Source: an uncultured Paracoccaceae bacterium (lineage in GTDB: Bacteria > Pseudomonadota > Alphaproteobacteria > Rhodobacterales > Rhodobacteraceae). Taken from it: a DNA stretch of 64,000 nt. Of the stretch, positions 51,341-58,768 are shown one piece after another. The translations under genes were made by a program, and so were the position numbers. The notes beneath the pieces are model-generated. The model worked only from the letters and a program-made list of their open reading frames with translations, was not told the origin of the DNA and did not search any database. Within the stretch, counting starts at the first letter, position 1. Every line of letters starts with the position of its first letter. The DNA lies in NCBI GenBank assembly GCA_947503775.1, contig CANNFE010000002.1:186001-250000 (forward strand). The letters are read 5' to 3'.

Positions 51341-52651
51341 TTACCGCTTGATATTCGTTGTTTCCTGCAGCATTTCGTCCACGGTCTGGATAACCTTGGC
51401 GTTGGACGAATAGGCACGCTGGGTCTGGATGAGGTTGGTCAGCTCGCTTGCCACATCGGTGGTCGATTCCTCGCGGGCAAAGCTCACCACGTCACCGGTT
51501 GGGCCATCCCCGGCATCCCAAAGAAAGATCGACCCGCTGGCCTGGGTGGGCGAATAGGTTTGCCTGTCAAGCGCCAGAAGCCCGTTCACATTCGGAACAT
51601 CGACCAGCGGGATCTGATAGATCGTTCGCGTGATGCCATTGTCGAAATTGGCGTAGACGAACCCGTTCTGATCCACCTCGACCGACGTCATGTTGCCGAC
51701 CGGTGAGCCGTCCTTGTTGATCGAGACCGGTGCGAAACTGTCGGACAGCTGCGTCAATCCGTCGGCCTCGCCGATCTGACCGATATCGATGGCCAAAGGC
51801 CCGCCATTGACCGTAATCGCGATCTGTCCCGTTGCCGGATCGTAGGGGCCCCCGCTGACCGGCGTTACGCTTTGCAATGTGCCGCCCTGGGTGCGGCTGT
51901 CGTCAAAGACGAGGGTGTATTGCCCGACGACCGCATTGCCCGATGCGGAATCGCGGATCGTCATGGTCCATTCGTTGGAGGACCCGCCCGGCGGTGTTGT
52001 GGGGATTGTCGGGGAAAATTCCAGCGCCAGGTTTTCGGATGTTCCAAGGTTGTCGTAATATTCGATCGACAGCACCTCCGGATCGCCGGATGCAGAGGCA
52101 TCGGTTTCGGTCGCGGGTAGATTGATACCCAGGGTCATCCGTGTCGTCGGCTCGCCGGCGAATTGGTTGGCGGCGATCTGGATCGGCTCCAGCCCCACCT
52201 TGGTATCGCGCGAGAAGTTCGGAAGACTGCCGTCAGGCTCTGCCGGCCAGCCCATCAGGACCAGCCCGTCAGTCGTTTTCAGATATCCCTCGCTGTCGGT
52301 CCGGAAAGATCCCGTCGTCGTCAGCAAAAGCGGGGTGTCGCCGTTGTCGACGCCCACCGCAACCTCGGTCGTTACCGGAAGAAGCCCCCGGCCCCGTACC
52401 GCAAGATCGGTCGCATTGCTTGTCGTCACGAGCGAGCCGCGTTCATCGATCAGGCGCTGCGTCGTCGTTCGCACACCGCCTGCGGAATAGGCGCCGGTGC
52501 CGCTTTCTATGACCATCGACTGAAAATCGGCGGTAACGCGTTTGTACCCGTAGGTCGAGGAATTGGCGATATTGTCCGAGATCGTGGACAGGCGGCTTGC
52601 ATTGGTGGCAAGCCCGGCAACGCCCGCATTGAGAGAGGATGAAATCGTCAT
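51341..52651 (-). CDS. flgE: Flagellar hook protein FlgE
   Basis: 436 aa. N-terminal SLNAGVAGLATNASRLSTIS DNIANSSTYGYKRVTADFQS, central NQFAGEPTTRMTLGINLPAT, C-terminal LIQTQRAYSSNAKVIQTVDE MLQETTNIKR. First gene of flgE-flgK-flgL-flgI; a CtrA-like box lies 62 bp upstream. flgD and fliK are not nearby. Confidence 0.96.
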   Translation of the reverse strand: MTISSSLNAGVAGLATNASRLSTISDNIANSSTYGYKRVTADFQSMVIESGTGAYSAGGVRTTTQRLIDERGSLVTTSNATDLAVRGRGLLPVTTEVAVGVDNGDTPLLLTTTGSFRTDSEGYLKTTDGLVLMGWPAEPDGSLPNFSRDTKVGLEPIQIAANQFAGEPTTRMTLGINLPATETDASASGDPEVLSIEYYDNLGTSENLALEFSPTIPTTPPGGSSNEWTMTIRDSASGNAVVGQYTLVFDDSRTQGGTLQSVTPVSGGPYDPATGQIAITVNGGPLAIDIGQIGEADGLTQLSDSFAPVSINKDGSPVGNMTSVEVDQNGFVYANFDNGITRTIYQIPLVDVPNVNGLLALDRQTYSPTQASGSIFLWDAGDGPTGDVVSFAREESTTDVASELTNLIQTQRAYSSNAKVIQTVDEMLQETTNIKR

Positions 52652-52712
52652 CTGGAACCCTTCCGACTGCTTCGGCGCTATGGCCGCTTTTCGTTCTTTT
52701 ACATTCGCCGCC

Positions 52713-52727
52713 TTAACGTGGCCCTAA
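52713..52727. promoter_or_regulatory. CtrA-like box upstream of flgE
   Basis: TTAA CGTGGCC CTAA fits TTAA-N7-TTAA with one mismatch. It lies upstream of flgE and overlaps the last bases of motB. Confidence 0.42.
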
Positions 52728-53539
52728 CGCCCGGCCGGTCCCTGATCGGACCGAAGCAGGATCAGTTCGATCCGCTCGTTTCGGACCGATAGCGGGTCGC
52801 GCGTCAAAGGCTCCCGATCGGCATTGCCAGTCACACGGGCAAAGCGCGCCTCGTCGATCCCTTCGCGGCGCAGCAGCGCCTGCATCCGCTTGGCCCGATC
52901 CAGCGAAAGCGGCCAGACCTGGGGCTCGGCCACGACGATCGGCTCTGACGGGACATGCGATCCGACGGCGATATCGTTGCGCACCAGCGCAAACGCCTCT
53001 TCGACCACCTCGGTCAGGGCCAGCAGCAAGTCGGTCGGCTCCGTCGTGCCGCGCCGAAATAACGGCGCGTCCGGCAAGGAAAACAGCTCCACGATCAGCC
53101 CTTCATCGGTGACGCGCGTGACGATATGCGCTAGCAGATCATCCGCGATCCGGCTTTCGCCGCCGCGGCCCGTCAGCATCTCCTCGATCTCGGAGAAGGT
53201 CGCATTCGCGCTGTCGCCCGCCTCGGTGGCGCCGCGCGCGCGGTCGGGAACCTCGCCGTTGTAGGCCAGATCCTGCTCGGCTATCACACTGTCGCCGCTC
53301 ATCGCGCCAGAGCCGCCGCCCGACACCCGGACAATCGGGATCGTCGGAGAGAAATAGTCCGCAATCCCCTTGCGCTGCTTTTCCGTCGTGGCATTCAACA
53401 GCCACATCAGCATGAAGAACGCCATCATTGCGGTCACGAAATCGGCATAAGCCACCTTCCAGGCGCCGCCGTGATGACCACCATCGGCAATCACCTTCTT
53501 GCGCTTGATGATGATGGGCCGCTGGTTCTGTTGGGCCAT
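52724..53539 (-). CDS. motB: Flagellar stator protein MotB
   Basis: 271 aa from ATG 53539 (MAQQNQRPIIIKRKKV). One membrane helix, GGAWKVAYADFVTAMMAFFM, with the proton-carrying Asp, then the plug TEKQRKGIADYFSPTIPIVR and a C-terminal OmpA-like peptidoglycan-binding domain (GLIVELFSLPDAPLFRRGTT, PLSLDRAKRMQALLRREGID, VRNERIELILLR). Encoded ~19 kb from motA. Upstream ORF extension to 53704 is not family-like. Confidence 0.95.
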   Translation of the reverse strand: MAQQNQRPIIIKRKKVIADGGHHGGAWKVAYADFVTAMMAFFMLMWLLNATTEKQRKGIADYFSPTIPIVRVSGGGSGAMSGDSVIAEQDLAYNGEVPDRARGATEAGDSANATFSEIEEMLTGRGGESRIADDLLAHIVTRVTDEGLIVELFSLPDAPLFRRGTTEPTDLLLALTEVVEEAFALVRNDIAVGSHVPSEPIVVAEPQVWPLSLDRAKRMQALLRREGIDEARFARVTGNADREPLTRDPLSVRNERIELILLRSDQGPAGR

Positions 53540-53688
53540 GACACCGCTCCGCGTAATCTCGGGCCCGTCATAGCGCCTGCGGATGAATCCCTCCTTAACC
53601 GCTAAAATACGAACGATCCGGTCACCTGCTTGCATCGCCCGCCGGATCGGCCATGCTGGGACGGTCAATCTCACAGGGAGATCTTGAA

Positions 53689-55275
53689 ATGATCTATAGG
53701 ACACTCACTCTGGCCACGGCTCTTGCGGCAACGACCGCGTTGGGCGCCAGTGCCGAAACGCTGCGCTGGGCGCGCGCGGGCGACAGCCTCACGCTTGATC
53801 CGCATGCCCAGAACGAAGGGCCGACGCACACGCTGGCCCACCAGATCTACGAGCCGCTTCTGATCCGCGACACGCAAGGCGTGTTCGAACCGGCCCTCGC
53901 CACCGACTGGGCGGTCAGCGAAGATGATCCGAATGTCTGGATCTTCAACCTGCGCGAGGGCGTCACCTTCCATGACGGCGCCGAGATGACGGCCGAGGAT
54001 GTCGTCTTCAGCTTCACCCGCGCCAAATCCGAAAACTCCGCGATGAAAGAGCTTCTGACCTCCGTCGTCGAGGTTCGCGCGGTCGACGACACCACCGTCG
54101 AATTCGTCACCGACGGTCCGAACCCGATCCTGCCGAACAACTTCACCAACCTCTTCATCATGGATAGCGGCTGGGCCGAGGCCAACGGCGTGGTCGAGGT
54201 GCAGGACATCGCAGGCGGCGAGACGACCTTCGCCGCCTCCAACGCCAACGGCACCGGCCCCTTCACGCTCACCAGCCGCGAGCCCGACGTGCTCACCGTG
54301 CTCGAGCAAAACGCCGACTACTGGGGCATGGATACGTTCCCGATGGAGGTCACGCGGATCGAATACACCCCGATCCAGAACGCCGCGACGCGCGTGGCGG
54401 CCCTTCTCTCAGGTGAGGTCGATTTCATCCAGGACGTTCCCGTTCAGGATCTGGCCCGCGTGGACGGCACCGACGGTCTTCAGATCAAGGCGACCCCGCA
54501 GAACCGGACTATCTTCTTCGGCATGAACATGGGCGCCGACGATATCGAGGCCGACGATGTGGACGGCGCGAACCCCTTTGCCGACGTGCGCGTGCGCCAG
54601 GCGATGAACATGGCGATCAACCGCGATGCGATCCGCCAGGTGGTGATGCGCGACCAGTCCCAGCCGACGGGCGTGATCATGCCGCCCTTCGTCAACGGCT
54701 GGACCGAGGCGCTCGACGCCGTGCCCGAAGGCGACATGGACGCCGCCCGCGCGCTGATGGAGGAAGCCGGCTACGCCGATGGCTTCTCGGTCACGCTCGA
54801 CTGCCCGAACGACCGCTACATCAACGATGAGGGCATCTGCCAGGCAGCCGTCGGCATGCTCGGCCAGATCGGCATCACCGTGAACCTCGACGCCAAGCCC
54901 AAGGCTCAGCATTTCCCGCTGATCCAGAACGGCGAGACCGACTTCTACATGCTGGGATGGGGCGTTCCGACTTACGATTCCGAATACGTCTTCAACTTCC
55001 TGACCCATACGCGCGGCGACGAGCGGGGAAGCTGGAACAATACCGGCTATTCGAACCCCGAGCTCGACGCCAAGATCGTCTCCCTCGCCTCCGAAACCGA
55101 TCTTGACGCGCGCAATGCGACCATCGCCGAGATCTGGGAGGTGATGCAGTCCGAAACGCTCTACCTGCCGATCCACCACCAGGTCCTGAACTGGGGCATG
55201 CGCGGCAATGTCGGCACCGAGGTCGACGTCGAGGATCAGCCGAAGTTCAAGCACTTCTCGATGCGGACGTCGTAA
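53689..55275 (+). CDS. ABC transporter substrate-binding protein, peptide/nickel family (SBP family 5)
   Basis: 528 aa from ATG 53689 with SD AGGGAGA. Signal peptide LTLATALAATTALGASA. DppA/OppA-like core: GDSLTLDPHAQNEGPTHTLA, YEPLLIRDTQGVFEPALATD, FNLREGVTFHDGAEMTAEDV, VRQAMNMAINRDAIRQVVMR and YPCN-like LDCPNDRYINDEGICQAAVG. Probably binds peptides or similar solutes. No permease or ATPase genes adjoin it. A paralogue with the same architecture lies at 60700. Its TAA is immediately followed by a palindromic repeat array. Confidence 0.93.
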   Translation: MIYRTLTLATALAATTALGASAETLRWARAGDSLTLDPHAQNEGPTHTLAHQIYEPLLIRDTQGVFEPALATDWAVSEDDPNVWIFNLREGVTFHDGAEMTAEDVVFSFTRAKSENSAMKELLTSVVEVRAVDDTTVEFVTDGPNPILPNNFTNLFIMDSGWAEANGVVEVQDIAGGETTFAASNANGTGPFTLTSREPDVLTVLEQNADYWGMDTFPMEVTRIEYTPIQNAATRVAALLSGEVDFIQDVPVQDLARVDGTDGLQIKATPQNRTIFFGMNMGADDIEADDVDGANPFADVRVRQAMNMAINRDAIRQVVMRDQSQPTGVIMPPFVNGWTEALDAVPEGDMDAARALMEEAGYADGFSVTLDCPNDRYINDEGICQAAVGMLGQIGITVNLDAKPKAQHFPLIQNGETDFYMLGWGVPTYDSEYVFNFLTHTRGDERGSWNNTGYSNPELDAKIVSLASETDLDARNATIAEIWEVMQSETLYLPIHHQVLNWGMRGNVGTEVDVEDQPKFKHFSMRTS

Positions 55276-55276
55276 A

Positions 55277-55540
55277 CGTCACATGCCTCGCATGTGACGC
55301 GTGCCGGAAAGCGGTTGACGTCACTGCACCGCAGTGACGCGTGCTGGTAAGCGGTTTCGCAGAAACTGCGGCAGCACCCGGTGGCAACTCCGGGTGCACC
55401 GCCCGACACCCCACACGTCCCGGGCCTGACCCGGGACCTACCCGTCACATGCCTCGCATGTGACGGGTGCCGGTAAGCGGTTGCGAAGCAACTGCGGCGG
55501 TCCCCCGATCGCAATCCTAGGCGCAGCGTCAGACCCTCCG
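55277..55540 (+). repeat. Palindromic repeat array 1, after the solute-binding gene
   Basis: Begins one base after the TAA at 55275. Consecutive short-loop palindromes: CGTCACATGC-ctc-GCATGTGACG (55277-55299, with shared C), CGTCACTGC-acc-GCAGTGACG (55319-55339), GTTTC-gca-GAAAC (55354-55366), GCACCCGG/CCGGGTGC (55374-55397), GTCCCGGG-cctga-CCCGGGAC (55417-55437), a 12-bp-arm version of the first (55441-55467), and GTTGC-gaa-GCAAC (55480-55492). Spacer words such as GGTAAGCGG and CTGCGG recur. The same order is found again after the yjhX gene. Confidence 0.85.
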
Positions 55541-55608
55541 GGCTCGGCCCGTTCGACTCTCATTCTCTCCACTGGAGAGAATACCGCCGCAGGCGGACCG
55601 GGTCTCAC
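55541..55608. repeat. 68-bp palindromic repeat, copy 2
   Basis: GGCTCGGCCCGTTCGACTCT flank, ATTCTCTCC-act-GGAGAGAAT (55562-55582), CCGCC-gca-GGCGG (55584-55596), ending GTCTCAC. Same length and layout as copies at 23321 and 56351. Between here and yjhX (55609-55810) no gene was recognised. Confidence 0.8.
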
Positions 55609-55810
55609 CCCGCAAACCTTGCCCCCATTCCGTCAAACGACTATCCCGCCCACAGGACGCTAACGCCTCCCCATCGGAGATGTTATGCAAGAGCCCCGGG
55701 CATAAGCCCGTTCCCGGCTTAACCACACGGGAACGCTGAAACCACAAGGACACCCAAGCGCGACGCTTGGTGATCCCGTTTCTGCACTCTCATGACATCG
55801 AGACACTCCA

Positions 55811-56068
55811 TTGAATATCTCAAAGCACGAACAGCGTGTTTTGCACGAACTCGCCCGTGGCGGAGCCATCCATTACGAGCGATGCGAAAACGGCAAGATA
55901 CGCGCAATCACCTGTTTCACCCGCGACGGCCATGTCCTGTCGGACTGCACCCTCAAGGTCTTTCTGCGCCTGAAAAAGCGCCGCTTCATCCGCTCGCAAA
56001 ACGGCAAGCCCTACCGCGTGTCGCGGCTGGGGGTAAAAGCCGTGCGCGCGCAGCTCAATCAACGATAA
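55811..56068 (+). CDS. yjhX: YjhX family protein
   Basis: 85 aa with TTG start at 55811; no in-frame ATG lies upstream, and the SD is poor. The sequence matches the YjhX (UPF0386) family through its length: MNISKHEQRVLHELARGG, ITCFTRDGHVLSDCTLKVF, IRSQNGKPYRVSRLGVKAVR and AQLNQR. Winged-helix-like, basic. E. coli YjhX has been proposed as the toxin of the YjhX-YjhQ pair; no YjhQ-like acetyltransferase gene is adjacent here. It stands alone between two repeat arrays, and its TAA is followed one base later by the same palindrome that follows the upstream gene. Confidence 0.88.
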   Translation: MNISKHEQRVLHELARGGAIHYERCENGKIRAITCFTRDGHVLSDCTLKVFLRLKKRRFIRSQNGKPYRVSRLGVKAVRAQLNQR

Positions 56069-56069
56069 A

Positions 56070-56350
56070 CGTCACATACTCTGCATGTGACGCGTGCTGA
56101 AAAGCGGTTTCGCAGAAACTGCGGCAGCACCCGGTCGCAATACCGGGTGCTGTACTCGCTCACCATCCCCGTCCCGGCCCCCGAGCCGGGACCTCTTCGT
56201 CACATGCCTCACATGCGACGCGTACCGGCAAGCGGTTGCGACCCAACTGCGCGGGTCCCCCGGCCGCAATCCTTGGCGCACCACTAGCCTACGTCCCGGC
56301 CTCGAGCCGGGACCTCTCCCTCCACCCCATACGGCCGCTAAACCCCTTTG
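56070..56350 (+). repeat. Palindromic repeat array 2, after yjhX
   Basis: Starts one base after the yjhX TAA with CGTCACAT/ATGTGACG (56070-56092). Then GTTTC-gca-GAAAC, AGCACCCGGT/ACCGGGTGCT (56126-56151), GTCCCGGC/GCCGGGAC (56171-56192), a degenerate CGTCACATGC copy (56198-56220), a GGTTGCG word, and a second GTCCCGGC-ctcga-GCCGGGAC (56293-56313). Element order follows array 1, so the whole block appears duplicated around yjhX. Confidence 0.85.
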
Positions 56351-56418
56351 GGCTCCGCCCGTTCAGCTCTCGATCTCTCCACTGGAGAGATCGCCGCCGC
56401 AGGCGGATCGAGCCTCAC
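56351..56418 (-). repeat. 68-bp palindromic repeat, copy 3
   Basis: GGCTCCGCCCGTTCAGCTCT flank, CGATCTCTCC-act-GGAGAGATCG (56371-56393), CCGCC-gca-GGCGG, ending GCCTCAC. The terminal TCA supplies the TGA stop of the minus-strand ktrB-like gene, as copy 1 does for the gene at 23385. Confidence 0.8.
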
Positions 56419-57761
56419 CCCAAATATATCTGTCCTTTGGGGTACTTCACCCGCGGCAGCGACCGGGTCGCGAGGAAGAACCCGATCGTCAAAGGTCCGA
56501 CGCGGCCCAAAAACATCATCACGATGATAAAGGCCCGGCCCAGACCGTCCAGCTCTCCGGTCGCGCCCATGGACAGGCCCACCGTGCCGAAGGCCGACAC
56601 CACCTCGAAGATCAGATGGATGAACGGCCCCTCATGGGTCATCGATGTCACGAAGAGCCCCGTCAGGATCAGCAGGATGCTGACCGTCGTCAGGGCCAGC
56701 ACCTTCATGATTTCTTCCATCCCCAGGCTGCGTCCGAACGCATGCAACTCGGACTGGCGGCGGAAAAAGGCGATCGTGGCCAGGATCAGAACGATCAGCG
56801 TCGTCACCTTGATGCCCCCCGCCGTCGAGGTGCTTCCCCCGCCGACGAACATCAGCATCATCGTCAGCAGCGTGCCCGTCTCGGTCATCGCACTGGTATC
56901 GACCGTGTTAAACCCCGCCGTCCGCGGCGTCACCGCCTGAAACCAGCTGGCCCAGATCCGGTCCGACGTTGTCTCGAGCCCGCCCAGCGTTCCGGGATTT
57001 CGCCATTCCAAAGCCGCGAAGAAGACCCACGCCCAGATGATGAGAAAGGCCGTCCCCACCAGCATCAGCTTGCTGTGCAGCGTCAGCTTCTTGAAGCTGC
57101 GCTTCTGGTAGATATCCCCGATCACGATGAAACCCAGCCCGCCGAGGATGAACATGAAGGTGATCGTCAGGTTGATCGTCGGGCTGCCGACATAGCCCAT
57201 CAGGCTGTCGCTGAACGTCGAGAATCCCGCATTGTTGAAGGCCGAGATGCTGTGGAAAATCGCATGCCAGATCCCCATCCCGACCCCGTGATCGGGCACG
57301 AAGACAAAGGACAGGATCACGACCCCCACCAGCTCGCAGGCCAGGGCCAGAACGATGATGATCTTCACCAGAACCGTCAAGTTGCTGATCGTCGTCTGAT
57401 TGAGATCCTCCCGCAGGATCAGCCGCGACGGCATCCCGATCTGGATCCCCAGCGCCGACAGGACCAGCACCGCGAATGTCATCAGGCCCAGTCCGCCCAG
57501 CTGAATGAGAAACGCGATCACCGCCTGCCCGAAGACGGTAAAGGCCGTCGCCGTATCGACCACGATCAGCCCCGTCACCGTCACCGCCGAGGTCGAGGTG
57601 AAGAGCGCATCGCCCAGCGTCACTTCCCCGTGGTTCGAGATCGGCAGCCACAGCAGCACCGTCCCGATCAGGATGAAGGTCAGGTAAAGCAGCGCCAGAA
57701 CCGCGGGCGGCGCCAAATCCCAGCCCTTGCGCGTCGGCACTCCGATCGGACGACGTCCCAC
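56415..57761 (-). CDS. ktrB: TrkH/KtrB-type potassium uptake protein
   Basis: 448 aa channel-like K+ transporter with four M1-P-M2 repeats. The four pore motifs are visible: SAVTVTGLIV, AFNNAGFSTF, TPRTAGFNTV and SAFGTVGLSMG, each with the selectivity Gly. The length (under 450 aa) favours KtrB over the longer TrkH. Works with the adjacent RCK protein. Starts directly after the ktrA-like stop. Confidence 0.94.
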   Translation of the reverse strand: MGRRPIGVPTRKGWDLAPPAVLALLYLTFILIGTVLLWLPISNHGEVTLGDALFTSTSAVTVTGLIVVDTATAFTVFGQAVIAFLIQLGGLGLMTFAVLVLSALGIQIGMPSRLILREDLNQTTISNLTVLVKIIIVLALACELVGVVILSFVFVPDHGVGMGIWHAIFHSISAFNNAGFSTFSDSLMGYVGSPTINLTITFMFILGGLGFIVIGDIYQKRSFKKLTLHSKLMLVGTAFLIIWAWVFFAALEWRNPGTLGGLETTSDRIWASWFQAVTPRTAGFNTVDTSAMTETGTLLTMMLMFVGGGSTSTAGGIKVTTLIVLILATIAFFRRQSELHAFGRSLGMEEIMKVLALTTVSILLILTGLFVTSMTHEGPFIHLIFEVVSAFGTVGLSMGATGELDGLGRAFIIVMMFLGRVGPLTIGFFLATRSLPRVKYPKGQIYLG

Positions 57762-58424
57762 CTAAAGGCTCGACGCGAAGTTGCGCAGGTTGGACCGCTG
57801 TCCCAGCAGCAGAACCAGATCGTCCTTCTGAAGCGTGCACTCCGCCCCGTCCTGCCCCACGAAATCAGTCCCCCGCATCACACCGATGCAGCGCAGATCG
57901 TATTCGTCACGATAATCAAGAGTGTTGAGGCTCTTGCCCTCGAGGCTTTCCGGCACCTGGAAATTCACCACATGATAGCCGTTGCCCAGGCTCACGTAAT
58001 CGCGAACCAGCGGATTGTGCAGCACCTGCGCGATATGCTGGCCGACCTCAACCTCCGGATGGATGACCCGGTCGACGCCCAACTTGCTGAGGATCCGGTG
58101 ATGCGTTTTCGTCTTCGCCTTGGCCCAGACCAGCGGAACCCCGATCATCTTGAGGTTGATGGACGACACGATGCTCGCCTCCAGATCCGATCCCATCGCC
58201 ACCAGCGCCACATCGCATTCCGACAAGCCCGCCTCGCGCAGGGCCGCATCGTCGCGCGCATCGACAATGAGCGCCTGATCGATGACCTCCGAATGGTTGC
58301 CCACGGCCCCCTCGTTCAGATCGATCCCGATCACATGATTGCCGAACCGCGCCAGCTCCTTGGCGACGGTACTCCCGAAATTGCCAAGCCCGACAATCCC
58401 GAACGTTCTCTTCTTGGGGGGCAC
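57762..58424 (-). CDS. ktrA: TrkA/KtrA-type RCK regulatory protein
   Basis: 220 aa from GTG 58424, with GGAAAGG upstream; longer in-frame starts give a Cys-rich, unlikely N-terminus. RCK-N Rossmann domain TFGIVGLGNFGSTVAKELAR with the acidic nucleotide-binding end VIGIDLNEG, and an RCK-C domain LRCIGVMRGTDFVGQDGAEC. Binds ATP/ADP or NAD(H) and gates KtrB. One RCK unit (~220 aa) fits KtrA rather than the double TrkA. Immediately upstream of ktrB. Confidence 0.93.
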   Translation of the reverse strand: MPPKKRTFGIVGLGNFGSTVAKELARFGNHVIGIDLNEGAVGNHSEVIDQALIVDARDDAALREAGLSECDVALVAMGSDLEASIVSSINLKMIGVPLVWAKAKTKTHHRILSKLGVDRVIHPEVEVGQHIAQVLHNPLVRDYVSLGNGYHVVNFQVPESLEGKSLNTLDYRDEYDLRCIGVMRGTDFVGQDGAECTLQKDDLVLLLGQRSNLRNFASSL

Positions 58425-58718
58425 GCTGCAAAACCTTTCCAAAAAAGGAGAGTGCCGACGCCTCAACCCGGCGCCGCAACTTGGGGCAAAACGACCGAGA
58501 GCGCGTTTGGTTTCCAAAAGATAGACAAATTGCGTCAGACAGGGCCCCGATCTCATGCTGCACGGGCCACAAGGCGAACGGCTATATCCACACACCTGCA
58601 AATACTCAACCTCGGTAGGTTGTGACCGCGTCGAGACACAGCTAGAGTGCGAAACAAGATTTAGCCCAAGCGTAAATCAGTATTGTGCATAACTCCTTCG
58701 TCTATACCAGATTATCCC

Positions 58719-58731
58719 ATCTAAATTAGAT
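58719..58731. promoter_or_regulatory. Palindrome upstream of the EF-hand gene
   Basis: ATCTAA-A-TTAGAT is a perfect palindrome with one central base, 37 bp before ATG 58769, in AT-rich sequence. It is a candidate operator; the regulator is unknown. Confidence 0.35.
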
Positions 58732-58768
58732 TAAGGTACCCAAATAGATCTCGAATATGGAGGCTTCA

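Noticed and set aside
55277-56418. CRISPR array
   Set aside because: Repeats are palindromes of varied sequence with very short loops and no regular unique spacers of 30-40 bp; no cas genes are present.
56094-58625. 843-codon plus-strand ORF opposite ktrB/ktrA, rich in Arg, His, Gln and Asp
   Set aside because: Antisense shadow of the membrane transporter and RCK genes, whose codon motifs are unambiguous.
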